DNA of 17,152 bases from JABIBU01 sp964464685. Lineage in GTDB: Bacteria; Patescibacteriota; Patescibacteriia; Magasanikbacterales; UBA922. Of the stretch, positions 1-5,017 are shown one piece after another. A program made the position numbers and the translations under genes. A model generated the notes under the pieces. The model was given only the letters and a program-made list of their open reading frames with translations, did no database searches and was not told the DNA's origin. Each line of letters opens with the position of its first letter. The stretch's first letter is position 1. The stretch lies in assembly GCA_964464685.1 (NCBI GenBank), contig CAYXGV010000023.1:1-17152 (forward strand), read 5' to 3'.

Positions 1-8
1 GGGATAAT

Positions 9-37
9 TTGACAAAATTCTAAAAATGTGCTATAAT
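9..37 (+). promoter_or_regulatory. Consensus sigma70 promoter of the asn leader/tRNA-Asn/asnS unit
   Basis: TTGACA at 9-14 and TATAAT at 32-37 are both perfect consensus boxes separated by exactly 17 bp. Transcription should begin near 44, only a few bases before the leader-peptide ATG at 46, so the leader is probably translated from a nearly leaderless end. No comparably good promoter lies between the terminator at 133-158 and the tRNA at 236, so the tRNA and at least part of asnS expression probably depend on this promoter and on read-through. Confidence 0.85.
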
Positions 38-45
38 ACATTTAT

Positions 46-108
46 ATGATAAAGCTACACGTAAAAAATAATAATAATAACAATAATTCACCCGCCGACG
101 GAGTGTAG
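46..108 (+). CDS. Asn-rich leader peptide of an attenuator
   Basis: This 20-codon ORF reads MIKLHVK-(Asn)7-SPADGV and ends at TAG 106-108. Codons 67-87 are seven Asn codons in a row (six AAT, one AAC). It begins about 2 nt after the predicted transcript start of a perfect promoter and is followed by an intrinsic terminator, tRNA-Asn and asnS. This matches the his, phe and pheST type of leader peptide, where a run of codons for the regulated amino acid makes the ribosome a sensor of charged tRNA. Its stop codon lies inside the segment that pairs alternatively with the terminator arm. The peptide product itself probably has no function. The reading is inference, but all parts are visible. Confidence 0.85.
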   Translation: MIKLHVKNNNNNNNSPADGV

Positions 109-158
109 TTTTTCGCTTATCTTAGCCAAAATAACACCCGTCAGAAACGGGTGTTTTT
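51..158 (+). promoter_or_regulatory. Ribosome-mediated transcription attenuator (Asn)
   Basis: Three mutually exclusive pairings can be drawn. Segment 1 (51-60) pairs with segment 2 (103-112), ten pairs including one G-U. Segment 2 (98-106, ACGGAGTGT) pairs with segment 3 (134-141, ACACCCGT), eight pairs with A102 bulged: the antiterminator. Segment 3 (133-141) pairs with segment 4 (147-155): the terminator. A ribosome stalled on the Asn codons (67-87) would hide segment 1, freeing segment 2 to capture segment 3 and allow read-through into tRNA-Asn and asnS. A ribosome reaching the stop at 106-108 would cover segment 2 and let the terminator form. The sequence complementarity is seen directly; the mechanism is inferred by analogy with known amino-acid operon attenuators. 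Confidence 0.85.
133..158 (+). terminator. Intrinsic terminator of the asn attenuator
   Basis: AACACCCGT (133-141) and ACGGGTGTT (147-155) form a perfect 9-bp stem with a five-base CAGAA loop, and the T run extends to 158. It lies about 25 nt after the leader-peptide stop. Confidence 0.9.
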
Positions 159-182
159 AATTATTTATTCCCAGATAGTTTT

Positions 183-208
183 AGCCAAAGGCTGATCAGC
201 CTCTGGCT
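183..208 (+). repeat. Hairpin upstream of tRNA-Asn
   Basis: AGCCA (183-187) and AGGCT (189-193) pair with AGCCT (198-202) and TGGCT (204-208) around a GATC loop, with a single A-C mismatch. No T run follows, so it is not an obvious terminator. It may be a processing or stability element of the tRNA precursor. Confidence 0.45.
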
Positions 209-235
209 GGCAATTAGTGTAATCCTAGCAAGTGC

Positions 236-307
236 TCCTTGGTAGTTCAACGGTAGAACACGGCACTGTTAATGCCGATGTTGCAGGTTCGAGTCCTGCC
301 CAAGGAG
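236..307 (+). tRNA. tRNA-Asn (anticodon GUU)
   Basis: The acceptor arms TCCTTGG (236-242) and CCAAGGA (300-306) pair perfectly, with discriminator G at 307. The anticodon stem CGGCA/TGCCG (261-265, 273-277) encloses the loop CTGTTAA with anticodon GTT at 268-270. The T arm is GCAGG TTCGAGT CCTGC. The 3' CCA is not encoded. It decodes AAU and AAC, the codons repeated in the upstream leader peptide, and it is followed by the synthetase that charges it, so tRNA and enzyme appear to be coregulated by the attenuator. Confidence 0.95.
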
Positions 308-318
308 CTTTTGTTGGG

Positions 319-354
319 ATTGTTAACGCGGATATCGCTGGTTTAAATCCAGTC
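319..354 (+). repeat. Possible degenerate tRNA-Asn 3'-half (anticodon loop plus T arm)
   Basis: This stretch aligns without gaps to the anticodon loop, variable region and T arm of the adjacent tRNA-Asn (265-300) with 25 of 36 identities. It keeps a TTGTTAA loop with the GTT triplet and a T-arm hairpin GCTGG/CCAGT. One T-stem pair differs by a compensatory A-T to T-A exchange. The anticodon stem and the 5' half are not preserved. It could be a decayed duplicate or a tRNA mimic in the asnS leader. Confidence 0.4.
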
Positions 355-362
355 AAAAAACC

Positions 363-391
363 TTGCTAAATTTAGCAAAATTTAGTAGAAT
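363..391 (+). promoter_or_regulatory. Putative secondary asnS promoter with overlapping palindrome
   Basis: TTGCTA (363-368) and TAGAAT (386-391) are spaced 17 bp apart, resembling the aspS promoter (TTGCCA-17-TAGAAT). The -35 box is the left end of a perfect 16-bp palindrome, TTGCTAAATTTAGCAA (363-378), which could be an operator or an RNA hairpin. This would give basal asnS expression independent of the attenuator. Confidence 0.45.
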
Positions 392-418
392 AACATTAAT
401 AATCCAATAAACTAATTT

Positions 419-1711
419 ATGAAAACATTTATAAAAAACTTATCACAAAAAGTGGGGGAGGAAGTGACTGTAAAAGGTTGGTTGTATAACAAGCGTTCTT
501 CTGGAAAAATCGCTTTTTTGGAAGTGCGTGATGGCACTGGTTTTGTACAAGCCGTGGCAGTGAAAGAAGGTTTGTCTGAAGAAGTTTGGAATGAGATTGA
601 AAAGACTACCCAAGAATCTTCTTTGGAAGTGACGGGTACTGTTTCCAAACACCCAAAACAGTCCGGGGTTTACGAGTTACAAGTTACAAGTTATAAGTTA
701 CAATCACTCGCTCAAGAATATCCAATTGCTCTCAAGGATCATGGGCCGGAGTTTTTATTAGATAATCGCCATTTGTGGTTGAGATCAAAAAAACAATGGG
801 CAATTTTACGGATTCGTCATTTGGTAAAAGCTGGGTTGCAGGATTATTTTAATAGCAACGATTATGTAGAATTAGATACACCGATTTTTACACCAACTTC
901 ATGCGAGGGGACAACAGATTTATTTGAAGTGGAGTATTTTGACCGTAAAGCCTATTTGACTCAAAATGGCCAATTATATTTAGAAGCCATGTGTATGTCG
1001 TTTGGCAAGGTTTATGATTTATGCCCTAACTTTCGTGCAGAAAAATCTAAGACTCGCAAGCATTTGACTGAATTCTGGTCACTTAACCCTGAGATTGCTT
1101 TTATTGAACATGAAGAAAGTTTGAAAATTCAAGAAGCGAGTCTAAAATATGTTGTGAAATATGTTTTAGATCATGGCAGAGAAGAGTTGGTTTTATTAGA
1201 GCGTGATTTTGCAGAATTACAGGCGATTGTTGATAAACCATTTGTTCATTATGAATATGGCGATGCAATTGCCGAATTAAAAAAACGTGGCTCAGATATT
1301 GAATATGGCCATGATTTGGGTGCTGACGATGAAGAATTGTTAACAAAAGATTCGGATGTACCAGTAATAGTGAAAAATTGGCCTAAAAATATCAAGCCGT
1401 TTTATATGAAAGGACACTCAACTGATTCTACCTTAGTTTTAAATGCCGATGTATTGGCTCCACGTGGTTTTGGGGAGATAGTTGGTGGTTCACAGCGTGA
1501 GGATGATTATGAAACTATTTTGGCTAATATTAAAGCCGCCGGTTTGTCGGTGGAGACGTTTGGGTGGTATTTAGATTTGCGTAAGTATGGCTCGGTGCCA
1601 CATTGTGGTTTTGGTATTGGTATTGAACGAACAACTCGTTGGATTGCGGGGATTCATCATATTCGTGAGACTATTCCGTTTCCAAGGATGTTGAATAGGT
1701 TGGAGCCTTAA
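419..1711 (+). CDS. asnS: Asparaginyl-tRNA synthetase
   Basis: Class II synthetase (430 aa, usual length) that charges tRNA-Asn with asparagine in the cytoplasm. Residues 1-100 form the OB-fold anticodon-binding domain (VTVKGWLYNKR). The catalytic core follows, with class II motif 2 starting FRAEKSKTRKHLTEFW at about 205 and motif 3 around GFGIGIERTTRW (397-408). The TEFW and GIER signatures favour AsnRS over AspRS, and a separate aspS lies downstream, so direct Asn-tRNA charging is expected. The ATG at 419 has no clear Shine-Dalgarno, as for most genes here. A tRNA-Asn gene lies 111 bp upstream and an Asn-codon attenuator further upstream. Four tandem AGTTACA-type 7-mers (675-702) lie inside the coding sequence near the inter-domain hinge. 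Confidence 0.95.
   Translation: MKTFIKNLSQKVGEEVTVKGWLYNKRSSGKIAFLEVRDGTGFVQAVAVKEGLSEEVWNEIEKTTQESSLEVTGTVSKHPKQSGVYELQVTSYKLQSLAQEYPIALKDHGPEFLLDNRHLWLRSKKQWAILRIRHLVKAGLQDYFNSNDYVELDTPIFTPTSCEGTTDLFEVEYFDRKAYLTQNGQLYLEAMCMSFGKVYDLCPNFRAEKSKTRKHLTEFWSLNPEIAFIEHEESLKIQEASLKYVVKYVLDHGREELVLLERDFAELQAIVDKPFVHYEYGDAIAELKKRGSDIEYGHDLGADDEELLTKDSDVPVIVKNWPKNIKPFYMKGHSTDSTLVLNADVLAPRGFGEIVGGSQREDDYETILANIKAAGLSVETFGWYLDLRKYGSVPHCGFGIGIERTTRWIAGIHHIRETIPFPRMLNRLEP
675..702 (+). repeat. Tandem 7-bp repeat inside asnS
   Basis: Four head-to-tail copies of AGTTACA (the third is AGTTATA) encode part of residues 86-95. Unit gain or loss other than in multiples of three would shift the frame. Confidence 0.7.
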
Positions 1712-1736
1712 AAAAAGGGGATTGTGGATAAATAAC

Positions 1737-1799
1737 TTGACAAAAAGTAATACTTTGTATATACTAAGTATATATTAAGTATTAACTTTGTATATACTA
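1737..1799 (+). promoter_or_regulatory. Promoter and operator of the toxin-antitoxin pair
   Basis: TTGACA (1737-1742) and TATACT (1760-1765) are spaced by 17 bp. The -10 box sits inside a palindrome, TATATACTAAGTATATA (1758-1774), and the 15-mer ACTTTGTATATACTA occurs at 1752-1766 and again at 1785-1799, 33 bp apart (about three helical turns), running into the start codon. Such symmetric half-sites fit autorepression by a ribbon-helix-helix antitoxin alone or in complex with its toxin. Confidence 0.75.
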
Positions 1800-2074
1800 T
1801 GAAAAGTGCAATAATAACTTTAAAAATTGATCCAAAAACGAAAGTAGAAGCGAAAAAATTTGCTTCTAGTTTTGGTTTAAGTTTGAGCTCGCTGGTAAAT
1901 GGCCTTCTTTTGAATGTGGTTAATACTGGGGAAGTTAAGTTCACTCAAAAGCCGGAAGTTTTAAATGATCACACGGTCGCAGATCTAGAAGAGTCAGAGA
2001 GAGATTACAAGGCAGGTAAGTTTTGTTCCTTTAGCAATGTAGATGATTTCATTGCTCACTTAAATAGAACATAA
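1799..2074 (+). CDS. RelB/DinJ-like antitoxin
   Basis: A 91-aa protein with a typical ribbon-helix-helix start: a short beta strand (residues 3-9, SAIITLK) followed by two helices (about 14-44, ending NGLLLNVV). This forms DNA-binding dimers in RelB/DinJ antitoxins. The acidic C-terminal part (DLEESERDYKAG) would wrap and inactivate the toxin encoded 7 bp downstream. Upstream lie a consensus promoter and a palindromic operator overlapping the -10 box, consistent with autorepression. No Shine-Dalgarno precedes the ATG. Family assignment rests on fold pattern and gene order. Confidence 0.75.
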   Translation: MKSAIITLKIDPKTKVEAKKFASSFGLSLSSLVNGLLLNVVNTGEVKFTQKPEVLNDHTVADLEESERDYKAGKFCSFSNVDDFIAHLNRT

Positions 2075-2081
2075 AGTTAAT

Positions 2082-2345
2082 ATGAAAATTGGTTCAAACA
2101 AAAAATTTGATAAGATGTTTAAGAAAGCTCCTGTTATTGTAAAAAAGAAATTTGAGGAAAGAGTAAAAATTTTGATATTGGACTCGAATCAACCAATTTT
2201 GCGCCGTCATAAATTAAGTGGGAAGTACCAGAATTATTTTAGTATAGATATAACAGGAGATTGGCGTGCTGTATATGTGGAATTAGAAAATGGTGATCTT
2301 TTATTTTTTGTTTTATTTGGTACACATAGCCAACTTTATAAATAA
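2082..2345 (+). CDS. RelE/YafQ-like mRNA interferase toxin
   Basis: An 87-aa basic protein with the layout of RelE/YafQ toxins: an N-terminal helix rich in Lys and Phe (FDKMFKKAPVIVKKKFEERV), then a beta sheet with RRHKLSGKYQNYFSIDITGDWRAVY and the C-terminal FFVLFGTHSQLY. In the YafQ branch such proteins cleave mRNA on the ribosome. Candidate catalytic or binding residues are His43, Asp60-Trp61-Arg62 and His82. It lies 7 bp after the antitoxin and shares its promoter. Length is normal, so the toxin looks intact. Confidence 0.78.
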   Translation: MKIGSNKKFDKMFKKAPVIVKKKFEERVKILILDSNQPILRRHKLSGKYQNYFSIDITGDWRAVYVELENGDLLFFVLFGTHSQLYK

Positions 2346-2347
2346 TT

Positions 2348-2671
2348 ATGGGAAAGAACAAAAATAAAAATAAACAATATCAACTTTTGTTTTCAGCTTG
2401 GGGTGCTTTAAAACCGGGTGGTATTTTAGTATATTCTACTTGTACTTTTGCTCCTGAGGAAAATGAATTGCAAATAACAAAGTTTTTGGATAAAGTGGTT
2501 GATGCTGAGGTAATGTCGATTGAGATGCTAAAAGAGTTAAAGACATTGCCAATAACTAAAGAGTTTAAGGGTAAAAAAGTGAATTCAGAAGTAGTTAAAA
2601 AAGCTATGCGAATCATGCCAGATAAGGAGATTGAGGGGTTTTTTGTGGTGAAGATATTAAAAAAACACTGA
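2348..2671 (+). pseudogene. C-terminal fragment of an RsmB/NSUN-type rRNA m5C methyltransferase
   Basis: Only 107 codons are open. Residues 11-43 (YQLLFSAWGALKPGG, then LVYSTCTFAPEENE) match the end of the catalytic domain of RsmB/NOP2/Sun methyltransferases, including the TC cysteine used to release the product, and GFFVVKILKK matches the C-terminal strand. The SAM-binding motif and the PC-containing motif with the other catalytic cysteine are absent, so activity is unlikely. The ATG at 2348 is 2 bp after the toxin stop, so the fragment is probably read on the toxin-antitoxin mRNA. Most likely a remnant left when the upstream part was deleted or replaced, perhaps by arrival of the toxin-antitoxin cassette. 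Confidence 0.65.
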
Positions 2672-2697
2672 TTTAGACTGATTATTATGCCTGTCCG

Positions 2698-2719
2698 CCC
2701 TGCCTGCCGGCAGGCAGGG
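2698..2719. repeat. 22-bp GC-rich perfect palindrome
   Basis: The sequence is a perfect inverted repeat centred on CCTGCCGGCAGG. From general knowledge, palindromes of this type recur between genes in many CPR genomes; only one copy is in this window. Confidence 0.7.
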
Positions 2720-2732
2720 ATTATACTGAGAT

Positions 2733-2753
2733 AACGAGCTAAGGCTCGTTTTT
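2733..2753 (+). terminator. Intrinsic terminator after the methyltransferase fragment
   Basis: AACGAGC (2733-2739) and GCTCGTT (2744-2750) form a 7-bp stem with a TAAG loop followed by TTT. It separates the toxin-antitoxin transcript from the promoter at 2756. Confidence 0.75.
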
Positions 2754-2755
2754 GC

Positions 2756-2784
2756 TTGACAGTTTAATACGATGATAGTATATT
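2756..2784 (+). promoter_or_regulatory. Sigma70 promoter of the 63-codon orphan gene
   Basis: TTGACA (2756-2761) and TATATT (2779-2784) are separated by exactly 17 bp. A strong Shine-Dalgarno follows at 2805-2810. Confidence 0.8.
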
Positions 2785-2818
2785 AGATATAATAACGCAA
2801 CTTTAGGAGGGGCAGACC

Positions 2819-3010
2819 ATGGCTGAAGAAAAAAGACAAGCGTGTTTTCAACTCAACTATGCGGAAAGGGATGGGCTCGGTGTCTCAAGGACTACCGTGT
2901 CCGTTGGTAGCGTGGTTTTTCGTATGGATGATGATGATCATCATTTTGATTACCATCCTCATCAGGGGAAAACCGCGCCAGCCGATGAGCAGGTTAAGAA
3001 GTCACCCTGA
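2819..3010 (+). CDS. Hypothetical small Asp/His-rich protein
   Basis: I do not recognise this 63-aa protein. It has no signal peptide or membrane segment. The middle carries an acidic and histidine-rich stretch, MDDDDHHFDYHPHQ (about 36-49), that could bind metal, and the C-terminus is lysine-rich. The case for a real gene is its control: a near-consensus promoter (2756-2784), a perfect AGGAGG 8 nt before the ATG, and a terminator (3066-3093), making a tidy monocistronic unit. Its base composition is visibly more GC-rich than the neighbours and it is nearly the only gene here with a strong Shine-Dalgarno, which suggests different origin or high expression. The transcript could instead act as an RNA. 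Confidence 0.6.
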   Translation: MAEEKRQACFQLNYAERDGLGVSRTTVSVGSVVFRMDDDDHHFDYHPHQGKTAPADEQVKKSP

Positions 3011-3065
3011 ATGTTCTATTGTCTATTTTCATTCAAAAGTAGGTCAAAAAAAGGAGGACCTCAAA

Positions 3066-3093
3066 AAACGCTCTAAATTCTAGAGTGTTTTTT
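3066..3093 (+). terminator. Intrinsic terminator of the orphan gene
   Basis: AAACGCTCTA (3066-3075) pairs with TAGAGTGTTT (3081-3090), ten pairs with one G-T, around a 5-nt loop, and continues into a T run. An unused perfect Shine-Dalgarno-like AAAGGAGG lies just upstream, around 3049-3057, with no start codon at a usable distance. Confidence 0.8.
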
Positions 3094-3099
3094 GTTTGC

Positions 3100-3128
3100 T
3101 TGCCAAAAATGGCTAGAATTGGTAGAAT
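3100..3128 (+). promoter_or_regulatory. Putative aspS promoter
   Basis: TTGCCA (3100-3105) and TAGAAT (3123-3128) with a 17-bp spacer, located directly after the preceding terminator and about 100 bp before aspS. Confidence 0.6.
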
Positions 3129-3167
3129 AGAGGTATTATTAAATATAAAAACGAGCATAAATTTAGA

Positions 3168-3220
3168 GGAAAGGGATTCCTCGACTCTCCCGATGCGAAT
3201 CGGGTTCGCTCGGAATGACA
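3168..3220. repeat. Intergenic repeat-like element with hairpin reaching the aspS start
   Basis: The stretch from GAAAGGGATTCCTCGACT to CTCGGAATGACAG contains a hairpin, CCCGAT/ATCGGG (3199-3204 and 3209-3214 approximately). Its phrase (TTCCTCGAC ... TTCGCTCGGAATGACA) resembles an intergenic repeat I know from many environmental bacterial genomes. It supplies an extra in-frame ATG (3215) upstream of the probable true start of aspS. Confidence 0.4.
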
Positions 3221-3229
3221 GTTGAACAT

Positions 3230-4987
3230 ATGTATAGAACACACACTTGTGGGCAGTTAAATAAAAAAGATGCTGGCAAAGAAGTGACTTTGTCTGGTTG
3301 GGTGCATAAGCGCCGAGATTTGGGTGGGCTTATTTTTGTTGATTTGCGTGATCGTTATGGTCTGACCCAAGTAGTATTTCATCCTGACAATATGGCTGAT
3401 TTTTCTGTGGCTGAAGGTTTAAAATATGAATATGTAATTAAAATAAAAGGAAAAGTAGAAAGTAGAAAGGCAGAAAACGTAAATGCTAATATATCAACCG
3501 GAGAGATTGAAGTTATTGCAACTAGTGTAGAAGTGTTGAGCAAGGCCAAAGCTATGCCATTTGAGATTTTTGAGACTGACAAAGGTGACGAAGATGAAGA
3601 ATTGCGTTTGAAATATCGTTATTTGGAATTACGTCGTGAAAAATTAAAAAATAATATTTTATTTCGTGCCAAAATGGAAAAATATATCCGTGATTTTATG
3701 GATGCTCATGATTTTATAAACATAGCGACTCCTATTTTGACGGTTTCATCTCCGGAGGGTGCTCGTGATTATTTGGTACCATCTAGAATCCATCCAGGTA
3801 AGTTTTATGCTTTGCCACAGGCCCCACAACAATACAAACAACTTTTGATGGTGGCTGGTTTTGATAAATATTATCAAATAGCACCTTGTATGCGTGATGA
3901 AGATGCTAGAGCTGATAGATCTCCAGGAGAATTTTATCAGCTTGACGTGGAGACTAGTTTCAAAACTTCAAAAGAATTTTTTACAGAAATGGAACCATTA
4001 TTTATTGAGCTTACAGAAAAAGTTGCTGGTAAAAAAGTAATGAACAAACCATTTCCTAGAATTCCATTTAAAACCTGTATGGAAGAGTATGGTTCTGATC
4101 GTCCAGATTTGCGTTTTGATTTAAAATTAAATGAAATTACTGACTGGGCCAAAGAAACTGATTTTAAAGTTTTTAATAGTGCCGAACATGTTCGTGTTTT
4201 CTTTGTGCCTGGCGGGCAAGATTTTTCTCGCAAAGAGATTGATGAATACGAAGACAAAGCTAAGCGAGTTGGTGCCAAAGGTTTGGCTTGGATGAAGTAT
4301 TCTGGTGGTAAGTTTGACGGGGGAGTATCTAAGTTTTTTAGCGAAGATCAACTTTCACAATTACAACAACTTCAAAATTTAGAACAAGATGGTATTTTGT
4401 TTTTTGGAGCTGATAATTGGGAAGTGTCTTGCAAAGCTTTGGGGGCTGTTCGAGAATTTACTGGTGATAAGATGAAATTAAAAGATGAAAATGTAATTGC
4501 TTGGGCTTGGGTAGTAGATTTTCCAATGTATGAGTGGGATTCTGATAGTAAAAAAGTTGAGTTTGGTCACAATCCATTTTCTATGCCAAAGGGTGGTATG
4601 GAGGCTTTGAATACAGAAGATCCTCTGGATATTTTGGCAGATCAATATGATATTATTGCCAATGGTTTTGAATTATCTTCGGGGGCAGTGCGTAATATGA
4701 ATCCGGAGGTTATGTACAAGGCTTTTGAAATTGCTGGTTATGATAAATCTGTAGTTGATAAAAAATTTGGTCATATGATTAATGCTTTTCAATATGGAGC
4801 ACCACCTCATTGTGGTTTTGCGCCAGGAATTGAACGGTTGGTTATGGTCTTGCTTGGTGAGAAAAATATCCGTCGTGTAGTTGCTTTCCCAAAAAATCAA
4901 AAAGCTGAAGAACCAATGATGGGTAGTCCAGCGGAAGCGAGTGAGGAGCAATTGAAAGAATTGAGTTTGAAGATTGTTAAAAAGTAG
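3230..4987 (+). CDS. aspS: Aspartyl-tRNA synthetase
   Basis: Bacterial-type class II AspRS, about 585 aa, which charges tRNA-Asp in the cytoplasm. It has an N-terminal OB-fold (MYRTHTCGQL, LSGWVHKRRDLGGLIFVDLRDRYG), the catalytic core with motif 2 (APCMRDEDARADRSPGEFYQLDVE), the bacterial GAD insertion (roughly residues 280-415) and motif 3 (PPHCGFAPGIERLVMVLLGE). The start at 3230 is preferred because the family begins MYRTHTCG; an in-frame ATG at 3215 would add MTVEH, which comes from an adjacent repeat. Motif 3 reads GIERLVM where most bacterial AspRS have GLDRLVM, a conservative variation. A separate asnS suggests it need not charge tRNA-Asn. Promoter candidate at 3100-3128. Confidence 0.95.
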   Translation: MYRTHTCGQLNKKDAGKEVTLSGWVHKRRDLGGLIFVDLRDRYGLTQVVFHPDNMADFSVAEGLKYEYVIKIKGKVESRKAENVNANISTGEIEVIATSVEVLSKAKAMPFEIFETDKGDEDEELRLKYRYLELRREKLKNNILFRAKMEKYIRDFMDAHDFINIATPILTVSSPEGARDYLVPSRIHPGKFYALPQAPQQYKQLLMVAGFDKYYQIAPCMRDEDARADRSPGEFYQLDVETSFKTSKEFFTEMEPLFIELTEKVAGKKVMNKPFPRIPFKTCMEEYGSDRPDLRFDLKLNEITDWAKETDFKVFNSAEHVRVFFVPGGQDFSRKEIDEYEDKAKRVGAKGLAWMKYSGGKFDGGVSKFFSEDQLSQLQQLQNLEQDGILFFGADNWEVSCKALGAVREFTGDKMKLKDENVIAWAWVVDFPMYEWDSDSKKVEFGHNPFSMPKGGMEALNTEDPLDILADQYDIIANGFELSSGAVRNMNPEVMYKAFEIAGYDKSVVDKKFGHMINAFQYGAPPHCGFAPGIERLVMVLLGEKNIRRVVAFPKNQKAEEPMMGSPAEASEEQLKELSLKIVKK

Positions 4988-5017
4988 ATTTTGATTATTT
5001 TTTAGATAATTTAAAAT

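Noticed and set aside
160..418. T-box riboswitch upstream of asnS
   Set aside because: No T-box consensus (AGGGTGGNACCGCG-like) or specifier-loop arrangement is present; regulation is better explained by the leader-peptide attenuator.
2859..3083. A 74-codon ORF with a membrane-like WMMMIIILITILI segment overlapping the orphan gene
   Set aside because: The hydrophobic run is the shifted reading of GAT/CAT codons of the 63-codon gene. It has no ribosome binding site and runs into the terminator stem.
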